The notes: a model not told the origin generated them from the letters alone. A stretch of 64,000 nt of DNA from Casuarina equisetifolia (GCA_028551475.1 CM052362.1:1062166-1126165); one strand, 5' to 3'. Positions 1-14,368 are shown, counted from the stretch's first letter. A program made the numbers and translations.

Positions 1-1160
1 ATTATGTTTAACAAAATTATTTAGAAAAACTAAAAGAATATTAAATATTGGATTGGAAGTGGATTTATGGTGTCCGTAATTCTTAATTTAAATGTCAAAT
101 TCATTTATGTCTGGTGGGTATAAATTATAGGTTTGATTCTAGATACAAAAATCAAGAATTTTTAATGGAAAATAAGAGGAAATTGGTGAAGCAACCCTTG
201 GAAAGTGCAAGGGGCTCCCATAACATAACCAAAAGGGAAAATTTTCAATGAATGAAGGGTAATGTCTAGTATTTTAAGGGGTTTTCATTCACATACATCC
301 TTAAAAATTATTGCTTGTTTTGAAGTAGTACTTTTATTTCTTTGTTTTTGTTCTCTTTGTCTTTTTCTCTTTTTTCTTTTAAGAGCAATCATATGAAGTC
401 TATGTTATTTATATCTTGATATAGTGTACTTCTACTAATGATTAATTTTAAATAAGGAATAAGTCTTTTTAACAAGTACAAAAGTGTTATTGAGAAAATT
501 CAATATGATTCTAAATATTGGATTAGAAGGGAAATTTTTTCTTTGGCTAATAATTCTTAACTTGAAGAAAGGAAAGACAATTTGGTAAAGTAACCTTAAA
601 AAGTGGATATGAATGAAGGGCTCTTGAGTGGAAAGTATGGCATTTTTGGAGGCGGTTTCCCTTCACATGCATCATTAATGGCTATTGTCTTTCGGGGTGT
701 CTCTTTCTTGTGTTTTTAGTTACCTTTTTCTCGAGAGCCAAACAAGTTGAGAAGTGATAGGTGTCCCTCCTAGAAGAAATGGTCAGTTCTTGGATGGATA
801 CGCTTTCGGCGTGGGGAAGAAAAGGGTCTCCCGTTTCTTTTCTTTGTTTTTTTGTTTCTTGTTTCTTGTTTTCATCAACCAATAATTGGATGACGCGAAC
901 AAAGGACGATTCACTCAAATTTGGTCTTGTCTTCAAGAGGGTGACCATTTTGTAAGTATTCAATTCAGTATCTTTTCGTGCACTTCTCTTTGGATCACAC
1001 AACTTTGGAGAATTAAGCTGGGGCTTTACTTTGGCCAATTGATGAATGACCGGTGACAACTCCAAAGGAAACCTAGTTTTCTAAGCCTTTGGTCGGTGAA
1101 TTGTCGATGTTACAACGATAGGAGTGCAAAGCACGAATAAGGGGTAAAATAGTGATTTCA
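1..1160. other. Non-coding left flank with a diverged direct repeat
   Basis: I find no gene here. About 30-330 and about 470-700 resemble each other: both contain an 'aaatattggatt(g/a)gaag' stretch, then an 'aattcttaa' block, then 'gaatgaagg', then a 'cattcacata/ttcacatgc' block, in the same order. This looks like an old tandem duplication of roughly 400 bp. The open frames at 682-1065 (minus) and 761-955 (plus) have no recognisable domain and overlap each other. Confidence 0.4.
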
Positions 1161-1164
1161 AAAT

Positions 1165-4100
1165 ATGATTTATTTTTCCTCTATGATGTTTTGAGCAATC
1201 TCTATTTATTAGACAATCACGGTAATTTAACTGAAAAATAAAAATAAAAATAAAAATAAAAATAAAAATGAGTGTTTTTACTTTATAGTATCTTTTGTAT
1301 ATGCTGTTATTTGTTGCACAATCTTCGCTATTCTTGCAACATTCTATACAAGCCTGCTATTTCACTTTTCACTAGAAAAGAAGCAAAGAAAAAAAAAAGC
1401 ATTAAAATCTTATGAAAGTGCATAGTCGTAACATTGATGTGGGGTTCTTATTGGCTCTGTGGTCTACCATTTTGATCAGGCTAGGTTGCTGGCATTGCTT
1501 TCAAAACCTACTCTACTCCCTCTAGACCATACAATGTTTTGGTATAGTGTCAGAGTCTCTTATGCCTGACCACCCTGTTGGTCTAAATTGGCCAAGGATA
1601 CGCACTAGCCAGCACGTGATACTCAGGACAGGAAGGACATGCATACAGATCTTTTGCCTGGGAATCTGAACCGACCCTATGAATGGATGAGAATGTGACA
1701 GCAATTTAATGGCTACCAGTCGTCTTGAAGTTGTGCTTCCCTTCAATTCGTACATAAAGCATAGCCCAAGGGCTCTGATCATTATAGTACACTTTTCCTA
1801 CGAAATGTACGAGAGCAATGGGGAAGTTTAGCTTCTAGTGACATAAATATCTGTATGTTGTTCATGGAGTATATGGCTTGGTCTTCGTTGGTTTAAGTCT
1901 AACCACTTATTTTTCTTTCAAACCAACCCAACAGAAGATATCAAGAGGAATGAGGATGTTTTGTATCCACATCTTCGATTGAATCGGTCAAAATTGTTGA
2001 ATCATAATTTTTAATATTCTAGACTATGAAGTAAGTGCTTTCATAAAGACATATAGCCCACATTTGATATCACTTATGGCTGTTCCCCATACAAGTTTGA
2101 AATATGAGCCTTCGACAATTTAATTATTCATTAGCTACAAAGAATAGGTTCCATTTTCTATACTACAACAGATAATTACTCTACAAGTATGAAAGACCAT
2201 TGTTTCAGCTATTCGTGGAGGGGGGGAAATGGAGAACATCAGAAACATGCCACAACCACCGTCATTTGTCTGACAGACATCCTCAGTCAGTTATGCATGC
2301 ATTGCAAGACAAGACTGACCACAAGCTTAAGAATCATCGATCTGTTCTGCACCAACCCACCACCAAACCGGGCCCAAACCATCACCATTAATCGATCCCT
2401 GAGAAATTGAAAACATTGTTGTGATAGACATTGTTTGCAAGAATAGAGAATAACTATTTTCTATGCAAAAGAATAATACAATGTGATGTCCGACAAAAGA
2501 TGAAGAAAAAAAAGCTATCACCATTTTGAAAGACAGATAAAATGCTATAAATATGAAATTCAATTTTTTTTTTTTTGGCACACTATAAGGGGCATATGTT
2601 TTATCTGTACATGAGATATTATTTATCACTTGTTAAAACTGGAAAGATGTCCTGACTCTATCAATTCATACCGAATGCAGGAAATTTTTGGCCTTATGGT
2701 TCATACATCTTTTCGAAATTAGAACGCCAAATAAAATTACTTAACTCTATGAAAATGGATGGTTTTTTATCGGTTTTGATAGGATGACACACTACACATA
2801 CATAGGAAACAACACTTCATGGTTCTCACAGAATTCTGAGGGATGTATGAGATCAAGAAAGTCAGAAGAAAGAGAGCATTAATTATCAAATTGCAAAATC
2901 AGGGGATGAACTTACAGTAATCACCATCGGAGCAAATGGTTTAGATTCTTCTGGCTGCTCAATTGGAATAGGTGGATAAGTTATACTATGGACTCGGAAG
3001 TTGATCTGCCATTTTTAAAACCAATGATTGGTAAAAGCTTGCACTTTAGATCTTTGAGCATTCCTATAACATATCAAAAATACTAAAGGCATAACAAATA
3101 TGAACCTCATCAATCTCATCAATTATATAAAAATCCCTACTACTCTCCCATTCCCATGTGCCTTTGTCCCTGCAGTCTCATAAATGTATAGAAGATTAGC
3201 ACTGGCATATTGATTATAGATGAGTTGTAAAATAAAGATAAAAGAACTTGTGCAGGATTGGCTGATGCACTGAAATGAAAAAAATTAACTAAATCAAGTG
3301 CACAACCAAGCAAGGAGCTTACTTTTTATTTGGGTCAGGTGTGAAGCGAGATGGAGACGGGAAAAGATGGCCCAATATATAGATATCATCGAAAAATCCA
3401 AGTGATACTGTCATTTTACAGACTCAAAATCAGTAAGCCAGGACTATGTAATATATTATTACCTAAGAAAGATAATTTTGACATGTTATAATTAAGAGAG
3501 TGAATGCCCTTGCTGCGAATTGCTAGGTTAGATAAGGTTAGTTAATTTCACACAAAGCAAAATTAACACAGATGAACAATATTGAGGAATGCAACCAGTT
3601 TCGGGCTTGAAATTCACTACTGATCAAGGAAATCACTGATTGGCAGCAACCAGCACGTGGACATGATTTGCCAAGCCAAGTTCAGGCATCTGAAGGCCAC
3701 CGAACATGATGTTCGCATCAATTTATCATCCCAAATCAGCAAGCAATTCTCAAATAAACCAGAAATCTCATCCCATTAATTCGAATGATAAAGATATAAG
3801 GGCCAATAAAACTGATCTAATAGTTTAAGTGCGTTCCCACATGGAGGGAAAGAGCCAGAATTGTAAATAGCCTCTAATTTAATGCCATCTATAAAGCATG
3901 AGTGCACACAGAGGCTGCAGCAATGGACATACTATATGGCCTAAAATGATAGGGAAGTGGAAAAATTCTTAGCAACCTTCCATGAGGTAAAGCTTCATGG
4001 GCTCAAAAAGTTTTGAAACCTCAAACTGATTAACATATTTCTATCAGAATTAGGACAGGTGGTAGGAACAATAAGATAGGTTATCAATGATATTCCTTTA

Positions 4101-7100
4101 GTTCTTTTATCATAATTAGAACAGAAAGTAGAAATAATAAGAGAAGCTGTTTATGACATTCCTCCAGATATCTGCCAGGGCGTCTCACATTGAGAACACT
4201 TAAGCTGGTTAATGGAAGGGTGAAATTAGAAAATGAAACAGGGTAAAACCTAGGATTTGACTGATGGCTCCTGGGCTGTGAACAATAACCTGGGAATAGT
4301 ATTTGGACCTCCTTTCTGATTTGAAAGAAAGAAACCAAAGCAAAAACAGATCTGATAGTTTATGCAAAAACCTCAGATGTAGCTTAGAATAGATCCCCCA
4401 ATTACCAACTTATCATCTCCTAATCATAATCTAGAAGGTGAGGAATATTTTTCTTTCAAAAATAGGAGTTTCCAATGAAATAGGGTAACACCTCAATAAC
4501 TGGATCCTTGATAAGCCAAAAATTCTTGAGCCTGCTCGGTAGGGAAACTGAGGGATGTCCACTTGTATAAATCATAAGGCGTTGGTAGTCACAGGACTAG
4601 TTAAAACTGCCATCATTTCCATTACCAGTTATAACTACCATCACACCCATTAAACAATCTGAAAGGAGCATTCGGCTGAGCATATTCATTACTTGATGAA
4701 CTTGAATGAGAGATGAGGTTATTCACTGAAAACAGAGATTCACTCCTTATCCTCTTGAGACTCATACTTCAAAAAGAAACAACTCCCTGATTGACCAGCC
4801 AAGTTCCTCAACAAAGATCCAAGACAAGCTGATTAAAATCAGCTCAAATTATTTAGTAACCATGCCAGGATGAAGACAGGAGTTTCAACTTTAGCCACAC
4901 AAACAGCACCAACCCCAAAACTGGATCACATCAATGCAGTGGTATGTGTGATAAATAAAGCAATACTTGTAAAGACAGAAAAAGGGGATTGAAAAAGTAA
5001 CAAAATAATTGGATGCAAAAAAAATAGTTGCATTATGACCAAATAAGTAAAGATATGCAAGACATACAGCGTAAACCAGTAGCATTAGATTCTTTAAGTT
5101 TTGCACTAATAATCTCTCCCACAAATGGCTGAAACATAATCAGTCTGAACACCACCTGCCAAAATTCGGAACAAAAGGAAAAAGATCATAAAGCTATTTT
5201 GTCATCCAGATGCTGATTTGCTTTGCAAAGGGAGTAGGCAAGTCATTTGGAACAACGAACTGCGCTTTTTTCTTTTTGTCATAACCAGAGAGGTTCAAGA
5301 TCTCACAAATTACTTTTGAATAAACTAATAAACAACACTTAAGAATCATAATGATATTGAATAAACCACAAACCAAATATTGGGTCTTGCACATACAGTC
5401 TCCATTACCTCCAATCAGACATGAATGTGACTTTAAGTGAGTACCATGGAATCAAAGCAATTAAATTTTTCTTTAAACTGAGAAGATGGTAGAAAAACAC
5501 TAATCGACTTTGCAGGATTCTTTTTTCCCCTCTTCAAAGTAAAAATTGAAAATACCAAAGGTAACGTTCCGTACATAGTGATTAAAAAAAGGATCCCTGG
5601 ACAGAGTACAAACTATAATTGAAATTTATTGTAAAGGGAACTTTGCAAGTGAAAATGAGTCCACGTAAAGACAAGTTTCACATACGTATGTAAACATATA
5701 TAATTGTGAGCATTTTGTGTGATTAAATCCTGTATACAAAGGTGTGTATGTATTGAAAGCAAACTGCAACTTAGAATAAAACTAAACATAAACCAAAAAA
5801 AGTATCAAACCGAGCTCAGACAAACTACGCACTAACTCTAGCTAGCTCCGCTTTAATTTTTTTTTTTTTTTTTTGACAGGAAAATTGCTCTTATATTTTA
5901 TTTTTTATTTTTTATTTTTTTCAGGTTAGTTGAGACCAGAACTAAACCAGTGATTTTCCAAACACTCCCTAAGAGTCTCATTTACAAGAATTGAGTCGAC
6001 ACTTCCCGAAAGTTCAACAAAGGATTAAGCTTTAAGAGTTGCATCAAGTATACCGTATAGGTCGCACCCCCGTCACAGGGAGAGATAAAGCCACCTTCAA
6101 TGGAGCTGATATCATGGATGGAGATACAAAGACCCAAGTTTGGAATAACCTTTCAACACCAATAAAATTAAAGCCTTTCAGATGATGTCAACAATGGCGA
6201 TTGATTAAAGTATAAAAACAGTGACTTCAGCAAACCAAAAGGCAAACCTTGTCCAGGAAAAGTCTTTCAAGCTCCCCTCTGACAGCTTCCTCAATGGGAA
6301 GGCTAAGGAGACTCGGCGGCACGCGAAAGGTATGCTCGATTCGGCTCAGGTAGAACATCTGAACCTTATTCGCAAAACTTATAAGCCAAACTAAAAGCCG
6401 TAAAGATTAGCGATATGTTACATAAAAACACAAACTTGAGAGACTACATAAAGCTCAAAAAAAAAAAAAAAAAGAGGAACCCAAAATAACCCAGAAACGA
6501 TATTAAGAAGCAAAGGATTTTATGTTTGCTTGATGATTCATTCACAAAGAGAACGAAAATATCTACGGACCTAGGCTAAGAATTTCACTAGGAAAAGACA
6601 GATGTATGCACTGAAGTCGACGGCTAGCGTATTCCGGGGACTGCTCACTGGAGACGACCGTTCGACGAGTGAAAAAGAAGGAAAGACGAGTTAGAGAGAT
6701 GCTCTTCCGAATGAATGCGGAAGCGCCCCTTGATCAGAGGCTCAAGATTTCGCGCGTATTGCCGGAATAGTCCGCTGCTCAGTTGGAGAGTCGAACGTGG
6801 GTCGGCAGCACATTCAAAACCCTGCCGCCTTGTGCTCTTGCAAAACCACTGGTTTTCGTAACGTGTTTAGTCCAAAAACTGGGCCTTGTCTGGAACGTAA
6901 TCAACTCCAGTTACGGGCCTACTTTGGGCCGGATTACTTTTTCAGTAATTTATGTATAATAAATTGAATAAAAAAACCAAAATCTAAGTTTTAAACGGCT
7001 AATAGTTAACTACTGATAAATTGGCTTGTTAAAAAAAATTTTATGCAACTTGTTAAGTTTAGTTTAATTTCATTTTCGTTATTATTCCACCTTCAAATTT

Positions 7101-7165
7101 TAACATTTTTATTTTGTCACTTTTGTATAAGACAATATGGGATGATTCTAAAATCATACTTTTTT
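1165..7165. repeat. Tandem segmental duplication, unit A (carries RPC8 copy A)
   Basis: This unit aligns along its whole length with 7200-13175. The match covers both flanks, all seven RPC8 exons, the introns, and the 5' region up to 'tttcattttcgttattatt' at about 7070 and 13080. The start codons of the two genes are 6056 bp apart. By eye the two units are roughly 90% identical, with small indels. The duplication is therefore older than the PI4KA1 block duplication further right. An (aaaaat)n tract at about 1233-1269 is present only in this unit. Confidence 0.9.
2327..6358 (-). CDS. RPC8: DNA-directed RNA polymerase III subunit RPC8 (RPC25-type), copy A
   Basis: RPC8 is the Rpb7-like stalk subunit of nuclear RNA polymerase III, which transcribes tRNA and 5S rRNA genes. 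The exon model is 6358-6248, 6149-6054, 5155-5068, 3407-3323, 3169-3106, 3005-2916 and 2398-2327. All junctions are GT-AG and in phase, giving 201 aa, the usual plant length. The start reads MFYLSRIEHTFRVPP. Family landmarks follow in order: LGLCISIHDI, FQPFVGEIISAKLKES, SLGFFDDIYI, WEWE, FRVHSITYPPIPIEQP, KPFAPMVIT and DGLGPVWWW near the C-terminus. Compared with copy B it has changed several conserved positions: FRPFVGE to FQPFVGE, SIYDI to SIHDI, VSWW to VWWW, and most of exon 5 after WEW. The frame is still open, so it is either a diverging paralogue or in early decay. Confidence 0.88.
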
Positions 7166-7199
7166 ACCTAATGTCACCACTATAAAACATGTACACAAA

Positions 7200-10100
7200 A
7201 TATGATCGAGGCTTTGACAAATCTCTACTTATTAGGCAATCATGGCAATTTAAATGAAAAAAATATTGAAAAAGAGTGTTTTTACTTCAAAATATCTTTT
7301 GTATATGTTGTGTATGTATTGTATAATCTTCCCTATTTTTCATTATTATTTTTTTTTGCTAGAAAACAGCAAAAAAAAAAAAAGTATTAAAATCTTATAA
7401 AAGTGCATAATAGCAACATTGATGTGGGGTTCTCAATGGCTCTGTAGTCTAGCATTTTGATGAGGCTTAATTGCAGGCATTGCTTTCAAAACCTACTTTA
7501 CTTTCTATACCATCCAATATTTTAGTAGTGTTACAGTCTCTTATGCCTGATCACCTTGTTGGTCTAAATTTGACAGGGACACGCACTAGCCAGCACGTGA
7601 TATGCAAGACAGGAGGGACATGCATACAGACCTTTTGCCTGGGAATATGAACGGACGCCATGGACGGATAAGACTGTGACAGCAATTTAATGCCTACCAG
7701 TCGTCTTGAAGTTATGCTTCCCTTAAATTTTTCTTTCTCAGGAACTTTTTTGTCTTTCTTTCACTGATACCCACATGAAGGTAAGGTAGTACAAAAAGCA
7801 TAGGCCAAGGGCTCTGATCATCATGGTACACTTCCCCTACAAAATGTACATAAGCAATGGCGAAGTTTAGCTTCTAGTGACATAAATATCTGTATGTTGT
7901 TCATGGAGTATATGGCTCTGTCTTCGTTGCTTCAAGTCAAACCACTTATTTTTCTTTCAAACCAATACAATAGAAGATATCAAGAAGAATGTGGATTTTT
8001 GGTTTCTACATCTTCGATTGAATCAGTCGAAATTGTTGAATCATTATTTTCAACATTCAAGTTCAGGAAGTCGTGCTTTCATAAAGCCATATAGCCCACC
8101 ACCTGATATGACATATGATGTATTTCCTAGGTACCCATTTAGTTTGCCTGTTTTCCCATACAAGTTTGAAATTTGAGCCTTCGACAATTTAATTATTCAT
8201 TAGCTGCAAAGAATTGATTCCATTTCCTATTTTACAACAGATAATTACTCTACAAGGTTGAAGAACATTGTTTCAGCTATTTGTAGGGAGGGAAATGGAA
8301 AACATCAGAAACATGCCACAACCACCATCATTTGTCTGACAGGCGTCCTCAGTCAGTTTTGCATGCAATGCAAGACAAGACTGACCACAAGCTTAAGAAT
8401 CATCGATCTGTTCTGCACCGACCCACCACGAAACCGGGCCCAAACCATCATAATCAATTGATCCCTGAGAAATTGAGAACATCGTAGGAAAAGACATTGT
8501 TTGCAAGAATAAAGAATAACTGTTCTCTATGCAAAAAAGAATACTATGTCGTGCCCGACAAAAGATAAAGAAAAAAAAAAAAAGCTATCACCATTTTGAA
8601 AGACAGAAAAAAATGCTATAAATATGAAATTTATTGTTTTTACAAACTAAAAAGGGCACACGTTTTATCTGTACATGAGATATTATTTACCACTTGTTAA
8701 AACTAGAAAAATGTCCCGACTCTATCAATTCATACCGAATGCAGAAAATTTTTTGGCCTCATGGTTCATTCATCTTTTCGAAATTAGAACGCCAAATAAA
8801 ATTACTTAAGTCTATGAAAATGTATGGTGTTTTATCAGTTTTGATAGGATGACACATTACACATACATCGGAAACAATACCTCAGGGTTGTCACGGAGTT
8901 CTGAGGAATGTATGAGAACAAGATAGTCAGAATAAAGAGAGCATTAATTATCAAATTGCAAAATCAGGGGATGAACTTACAGTAATCACCATCGGAGCAA
9001 ATGGTTTAGCTTCTTCTGGCTGCTCAATTGGAATAGGTGGATAAGTTATACTATGAACTCGGAAGTTGATCTGCCATTTTTAAAACCAATGATTGGTAAA
9101 AGCTTGCACCTTAGATCTTTGAGCATTCCTATAACATATCAAAATACTAAAGGCATAACAATATGAACCTCATCAATCCCATCAACTATAAATGGTTCCC
9201 CCTCACACAGCCATTCCCATGTGCCTTTGTCCCTGGAATCTCATAAACGTATAGAAGATTAGCATTAGCATAAGCATAAGCATAAGCATATTGATTATAG
9301 ATGGATTGTAAAATAAAGATAAAAGAACTTGTGCAGGATTGGCTGATGCACTGAATTGAAAAAAAATTAAATAAATCAAGTGCACAACCAAGCAAGGAGC
9401 TTACTTTTTATTTGGGTCAGGTGTGAAGCGAGATGGAGACGGGAAAAGATGGCCCAATATATAGATATCATCGAAAAATCCAAGTGATACTGTCATTTTA
9501 CAGGCCCAAAATCAGTACGCCAGGACTATGTAATATATTATTACCTAAGAAAGATCATTTTGAAATGTTATAATTAAGAGAGTGAATGCCCTTGCTGTGA
9601 ATTGCTAGGTTAGATAAGGTTAGTTAATTTCACACAAAGCAAAATTAACACAGATGAACAATATTGAGGAACGCAACCAGTTTCGGTCTTGAAATTCACT
9701 ACTGATCAAGGAAATCACTGATTGACAGCAACCAGCAGGTGGACATGATTTGCCAAGCCAAGTTCAGGCATCTGAAGGCCACCGAACATGATGTTCGCAT
9801 CAATTTATCATCCCAAATCAGCAAGCAATTCTCAAATAAACCAGAAATCTCATCCCATTAATTTGAATCATAAAGATGCGAGGGAAAATAAATCTAATCT
9901 AATAGTTGAATTGAGTTCACACATGTGGGGAAAGAGCCAAACTGCAAATAGCCTCTAATTTAAGGCCATCTATAAGGCATGAGTGACAAACGCAGGCTGC
10001 GGCAATGGACATACTATATGACCTAAAATGATAGGAATGTGGAAAAATTCTTAGCAACCTTCCATGAGGTAGAATATCATGGCCTCAAAAAGTTGTGAAA

Positions 10101-13100
10101 CCTCAAACTAATTAACATATTTCTATCAGAATTAGGACAGGAAGTGGGAACAATAAGATAGGTTATCAATCAAATTCATCCAGTCCTTTTATCATAATTA
10201 CAACAGGCAGTAGGAACAGTAAGAGAAGCTGTTTATGTCATTCCTCCGGAAATATCTACCAGGACGTGTCAAATTGAAAACTCTCCAGTTGGTTTAGGGA
10301 AAGGTCAATTAGAAATGAAACAGGGAAAAAACCTAGGATTTGACTGACGGTTCCTGGCTGTGGACAATAACCTGGGAATAGTATTTGGACCTCCTTTCTG
10401 ATTTGAAAGAAAGAAACCAAAGCAAAAACAGATCTGATAGTTTATGCAAAAACATCGGATGTAGCTGAGAATAGATCCCCCTATTATCAAGTTATCATCT
10501 ACTACTCATAATCCGGAGGAGGAGAAATATTTTTCCTTCAAAAATAGGAGTCTATAATGAAATAGGGTAACACCTCAATAAGTGGACACCAATCCTTGAT
10601 AGGCCAAAAAATCTTGAGCTTGTTGGGTAGGGAAATTGAAGGAGGTCTAATTGTATAAATCAAAAAGGATTGGTTGCCACAGGACTAGCTAAAACTGACA
10701 TCGTTTCCATTACCAGTTGTAACTACCATCATACCATCAAACAATCTGAAAGGAACATTCGGCTGAGCATATTCACAACTTGATGAACTTGAATGAGAGA
10801 TGAGGTTATTCACTGAAAACAGAGATTCACTCCTAATCCCCTTGAGACTCATACTAGAAAACGAAACAACTCCCTGACTGACCAGCCAAGTCCTCAACAA
10901 AGATCCAAGACAAGCTGATTCAAATCAGCTCATATTATTTAGTAACTATGCCAGGATGAAAACAGGAGTTTCAACTGTAGCCCCGCACACAGCACCAAGC
11001 CCAAAACTGGATCGCATCAATGCAGTGGTATGTGTGATAAATAAAGTAATACTTGTAAAAACAGAAAAGGGGGATTGAAAAAGTAACAAAATATTAGATG
11101 CAAAAAAAAAAATGATATATATATTTGTGTGATATAGTTGCACTACGGCCAAATAAGTAAAAGATATGCAAGACATACAGCGTAAACCAGTAGCATTAGA
11201 TTCTTTAAGTTTTGCACTAATAATCTCTCCCACAAATGGCCGAAACATAACCAGTCTGAATACCACCTGCCAAAATATGGGACAAAAGGAAAAAGATCAT
11301 AAAGCTATTTTGTGATCTGGATGTGGATCGGTTTTGCAAAGGGAGTGTGCAAGACATTTATGTCAAGAATAGGTTGGAATAACGAACTGCCTTTTATCTT
11401 TTGGTCATAACCAGGGAGGTTCGTGATCACACAAATTACTTTTGAATAAACTAATAAACAATATTTAAAGAACCATAATGATATTGAATACACCAGAAAC
11501 CAAATATATGGGTCTTGCACATACACCCCCATTACCTCTCATTAGTGCATGGCCATGGAATCGAAGCAATTAAATTTGGCTTTAAACTGAGAAGATGGTA
11601 GAACACACTAATAGGCTTTGCGGGTTTTTCTTTTTTCTTTTTTTCCCTTCTAAGTAAAATAAATTATTGAAAAAGAAAAGGTAACCTTTCGTACATAGGG
11701 ATCACAAAGAAGGATCCCTGGATAGAGTACAAACTATAATCGAAATTAATTTTAAAAGTATATATTAGTGAGCATGGTGTGTGATTAAATCCTGTATACA
11801 AAGGTGTGTGTGTATTGAAAGCAAACTGCTACTTCGAATATAACTAAACATAAACCAAAACAAGTTTCAAAGTGAGCTCAGACAAACTATCCACTAACTC
11901 TAACAAGCTTCGCTTTAACTACAGGAATATTACTCTTATATTTATTTCTATTTTTATTATTTTTAGGTTAGTTGAGACCAGAACTAAACCAGTGACTTTC
12001 CAAACACTCTAAGAGTCTCATTTACAAGAATTGAGTCGAGGCTTCCTGAAAGTCCAGCAAAGGATTAAGCTTTAAGTAGAATTAAGCTTTAAGAGTTGCA
12101 TCAAGTATACCGTATAGGTCGCAGCGCCGTCACTGGGAAAGATAAAACCACCTTCAATGGAGCTGATATCATAGATGGAGACACAAAGGCCCAAGTTTGG
12201 AATAACCTTCAACACCAATAAAATTAAAGCCTTTCAGATGATGTCAACAATGGCGATTGATTAAAGTATAAAAACAATGAGTTCAGCAAACCAGAAGGCA
12301 AACCTTGTCCAGGAAGAGCCTTTCAAGCTCCCCTCTGACAGCTTCCTCAATGGGAAGGCTAAGGAGACTCGGCGGCACGCGAAAGGTATGCTCGATTCGG
12401 CTTAGGTAGAACATCTGAACTTATAAGCCAAACTAAACCCATAAAGATAAGCAATATGTTACATAAAAACACAAACTTGAGAGACTACATAAAGCTCAAA
12501 AAGAAACCAGGAACCCAAAACAACCCAGAAATGATATTGAAAGGCAAAGGATTGATTTTATATTTGCTTAATGATTCATTCACAAAGAGACGAAAATACC
12601 TACGGACCTAGGCTAAGAATTTCACTAGGAAAAGACAGATGTATACACTGAAGTCGACGGCTGGCGTATTCCGGGGATTGCTTACTGGAGACGACCGTTC
12701 GACGATTGAAAAAGAAGGAAAGAAGAGTTAGAGAGATGATCTTCCGAATGAATGCGGAAGCGCCTCTTGATCAGAGGCTCAAGATTTCGCGCGGATTGCC
12801 GGAATAGTCCGCTGCTTAGATGGAGAGTCGAATGTGGGTCGGCAGCGCATTCAAACCCCTGCCGCCTTGTGCTTTTGCAAAACCGCTGGTTTTCGTAACG
12901 TGTTTAATCCAAAAATGGGCCTTATTTGGAACGTAATCAATCCTACTTTGGGCCGCATTACTTTTTCAGTAATTTATTTTTAATAAATGAAATAAAAAAC
13001 CAGAATCTAAGTTTTGAACAGCTAGTGATCTATTGGCTTGTTAACAATTTTTTCATGTGACTTGTTAAGTTTAGTTTGATTTCATTTTCGTTATTATTCC

Positions 13101-13175
13101 ACCTTCAAATTTTAACATTTTTATTTTTGTCACTTTTGTATAAGATAGTATGACATGAATCTAACATTATACTTT
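7200..13175. repeat. Tandem segmental duplication, unit B (carries RPC8 copy B)
   Basis: This is the partner of unit A at 1165-7165, in direct orientation and immediately adjacent. It begins around 'aaaatatgat' and ends near 13175, where similarity to the sequence right of unit A stops. A short (cataag)n hexanucleotide tract at about 9261-9292, inside RPC8 intron 4, is expanded only in this unit. A roughly 55 bp stretch present at 7733-7790 has no counterpart in unit A. Confidence 0.9.
8393..12414 (-). CDS. RPC8: DNA-directed RNA polymerase III subunit RPC8 (RPC25-type), copy B
   Basis: This is the more conserved of two tandem genes for the Pol III stalk subunit. The exons are 12414-12304, 12206-12111, 11266-11179, 9489-9405, 9232-9169, 9070-8981 and 8464-8393, in phase throughout, giving 201 aa. 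Landmarks agree with the family better than copy A does: LGLCVSIYDI, FRPFVGEIISAKLKES, SLGFFDDIYI, WEWLCEGEPFIVDGIDE, HSITYPPIPIEQPEE, KPFAPMVIT and DGLGPVSWW. The Rpb7-type N-terminal half (about 1-80) and the C-terminal OB-like half (about 81-201) are both complete. The sequence around 12600-12850, upstream of the ATG, is also well conserved with unit A and probably holds the 5' UTR and promoter. I take this copy to be the main functional gene; that ranking is inferred from conservation only. Confidence 0.92.
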
Positions 13176-14368
13176 GTCAATGATATAAAATACAAACACA
13201 ATATGAATATATCCATGGACTTTGTTAATTTGAACATTAAATAAAATCTTACAAAAAAAAATAAGAAGAAGAAATTTATCTAATATTTACCTTGCACAAA
13301 TAAACTAAAACATATATATGTTATGATATGAATGTCTACTCTTACATTAGAAGGGTGGGAAGTTAATCAAATTATTTTCTTCCACTATATAAGTTAGTTT
13401 TTGAGATGAATTTGGACATTTCTAACAATATAATATTAGATACATTAAACATCTTATACAAAATAAGGTTAATAGGTGACAAAACTTTTTTTTTTAATTT
13501 TTATTTTAAGGTTTGATTTAGATTTCCCTCATCCCCGTTGCCTTAAAAAGAGAATTAAAAAAAAAAAAAAAAAAACTCATGCATTCACTCCTCACTTATT
13601 TCTTTCACATTATATTATTATCATTATTTTACATTCTAAATCATTGATTGTTCTTATCCCACCTTCTCTATTTCTTCAGGCTATCAAAGAACATAAGGAA
13701 AAAAAAAATGCAAGTTTTTCGTAACATTCCTCCAACATCCACTCCATTTGTTCATGCTTTACCGATTTATAACTGTATTCACTTAGTTATGATTCCCCTT
13801 TCGAGATAGAACTCATTCATCAAGATATCATTTCCAAGTTATTTCATTTGTAGGAACAAGATCTTCTTCCAATTAACATTGATAAATGTAACGGCTCACC
13901 AATTAATCAAGCATTTTAACTAATAAAGTTATTGTTTTGTCTTTACTCCTAATTTTGACTTCATAACCAGCAATAAAGCAAATTCCTTTTTGGCCATCTA
14001 AGTGCCTAGCTTAATAGCAAACAGGTATTGCTTAGGACCTCTTGGTCTTAAGTTCAATACTCATGAGTTACAATAAAAAAAAATTGTCTATATATGTTTC
14101 ATAATTGTTATTTCCCAAATAAACTCAACAACCTGTGAATGAATTTCATTAGCAAATATAAACTACAAACTATATTTTTACAAATCTCAGGAGGAATACC
14201 ACTCCAGGGTCACAGTGAACTCAATTTTGCATCAGCCGTTCTACTGTACTCACACCTCAACAATACAGTGGGCATTTCCCAGGAAAAATCCCAGCTATAT
14301 AACAATTCTAGGATAGAATAACAACCAATCATGTACAGAATGAGGTCTAGCACCAAAATGCCTTTTCT
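13176..14368. other. Intergenic, AT-rich, no gene seen
   Basis: This lies between the 5' side of RPC8 copy B and the 3' end of PI4KA1. It contains poly-A/T runs (for example around 13557-13575) and no reading frame with recognisable domains. The last 200-300 bp before 14369 probably form the 3' UTR of PI4KA1, since the gene reads leftwards. Confidence 0.5.

Noticed and set aside
682..1065. 127-codon minus-strand open frame
   Set aside because: No recognisable domain, overlaps a plus-strand frame of similar quality and lies in repeat-derived, low-complexity sequence; not called as a gene.
3106..3169. RPC8 copy A exon 5 as a disabling lesion
   Set aside because: The segment after WEW differs strongly from copy B but has the same length, no stop and intact splice sites, so it is divergence and not a break.
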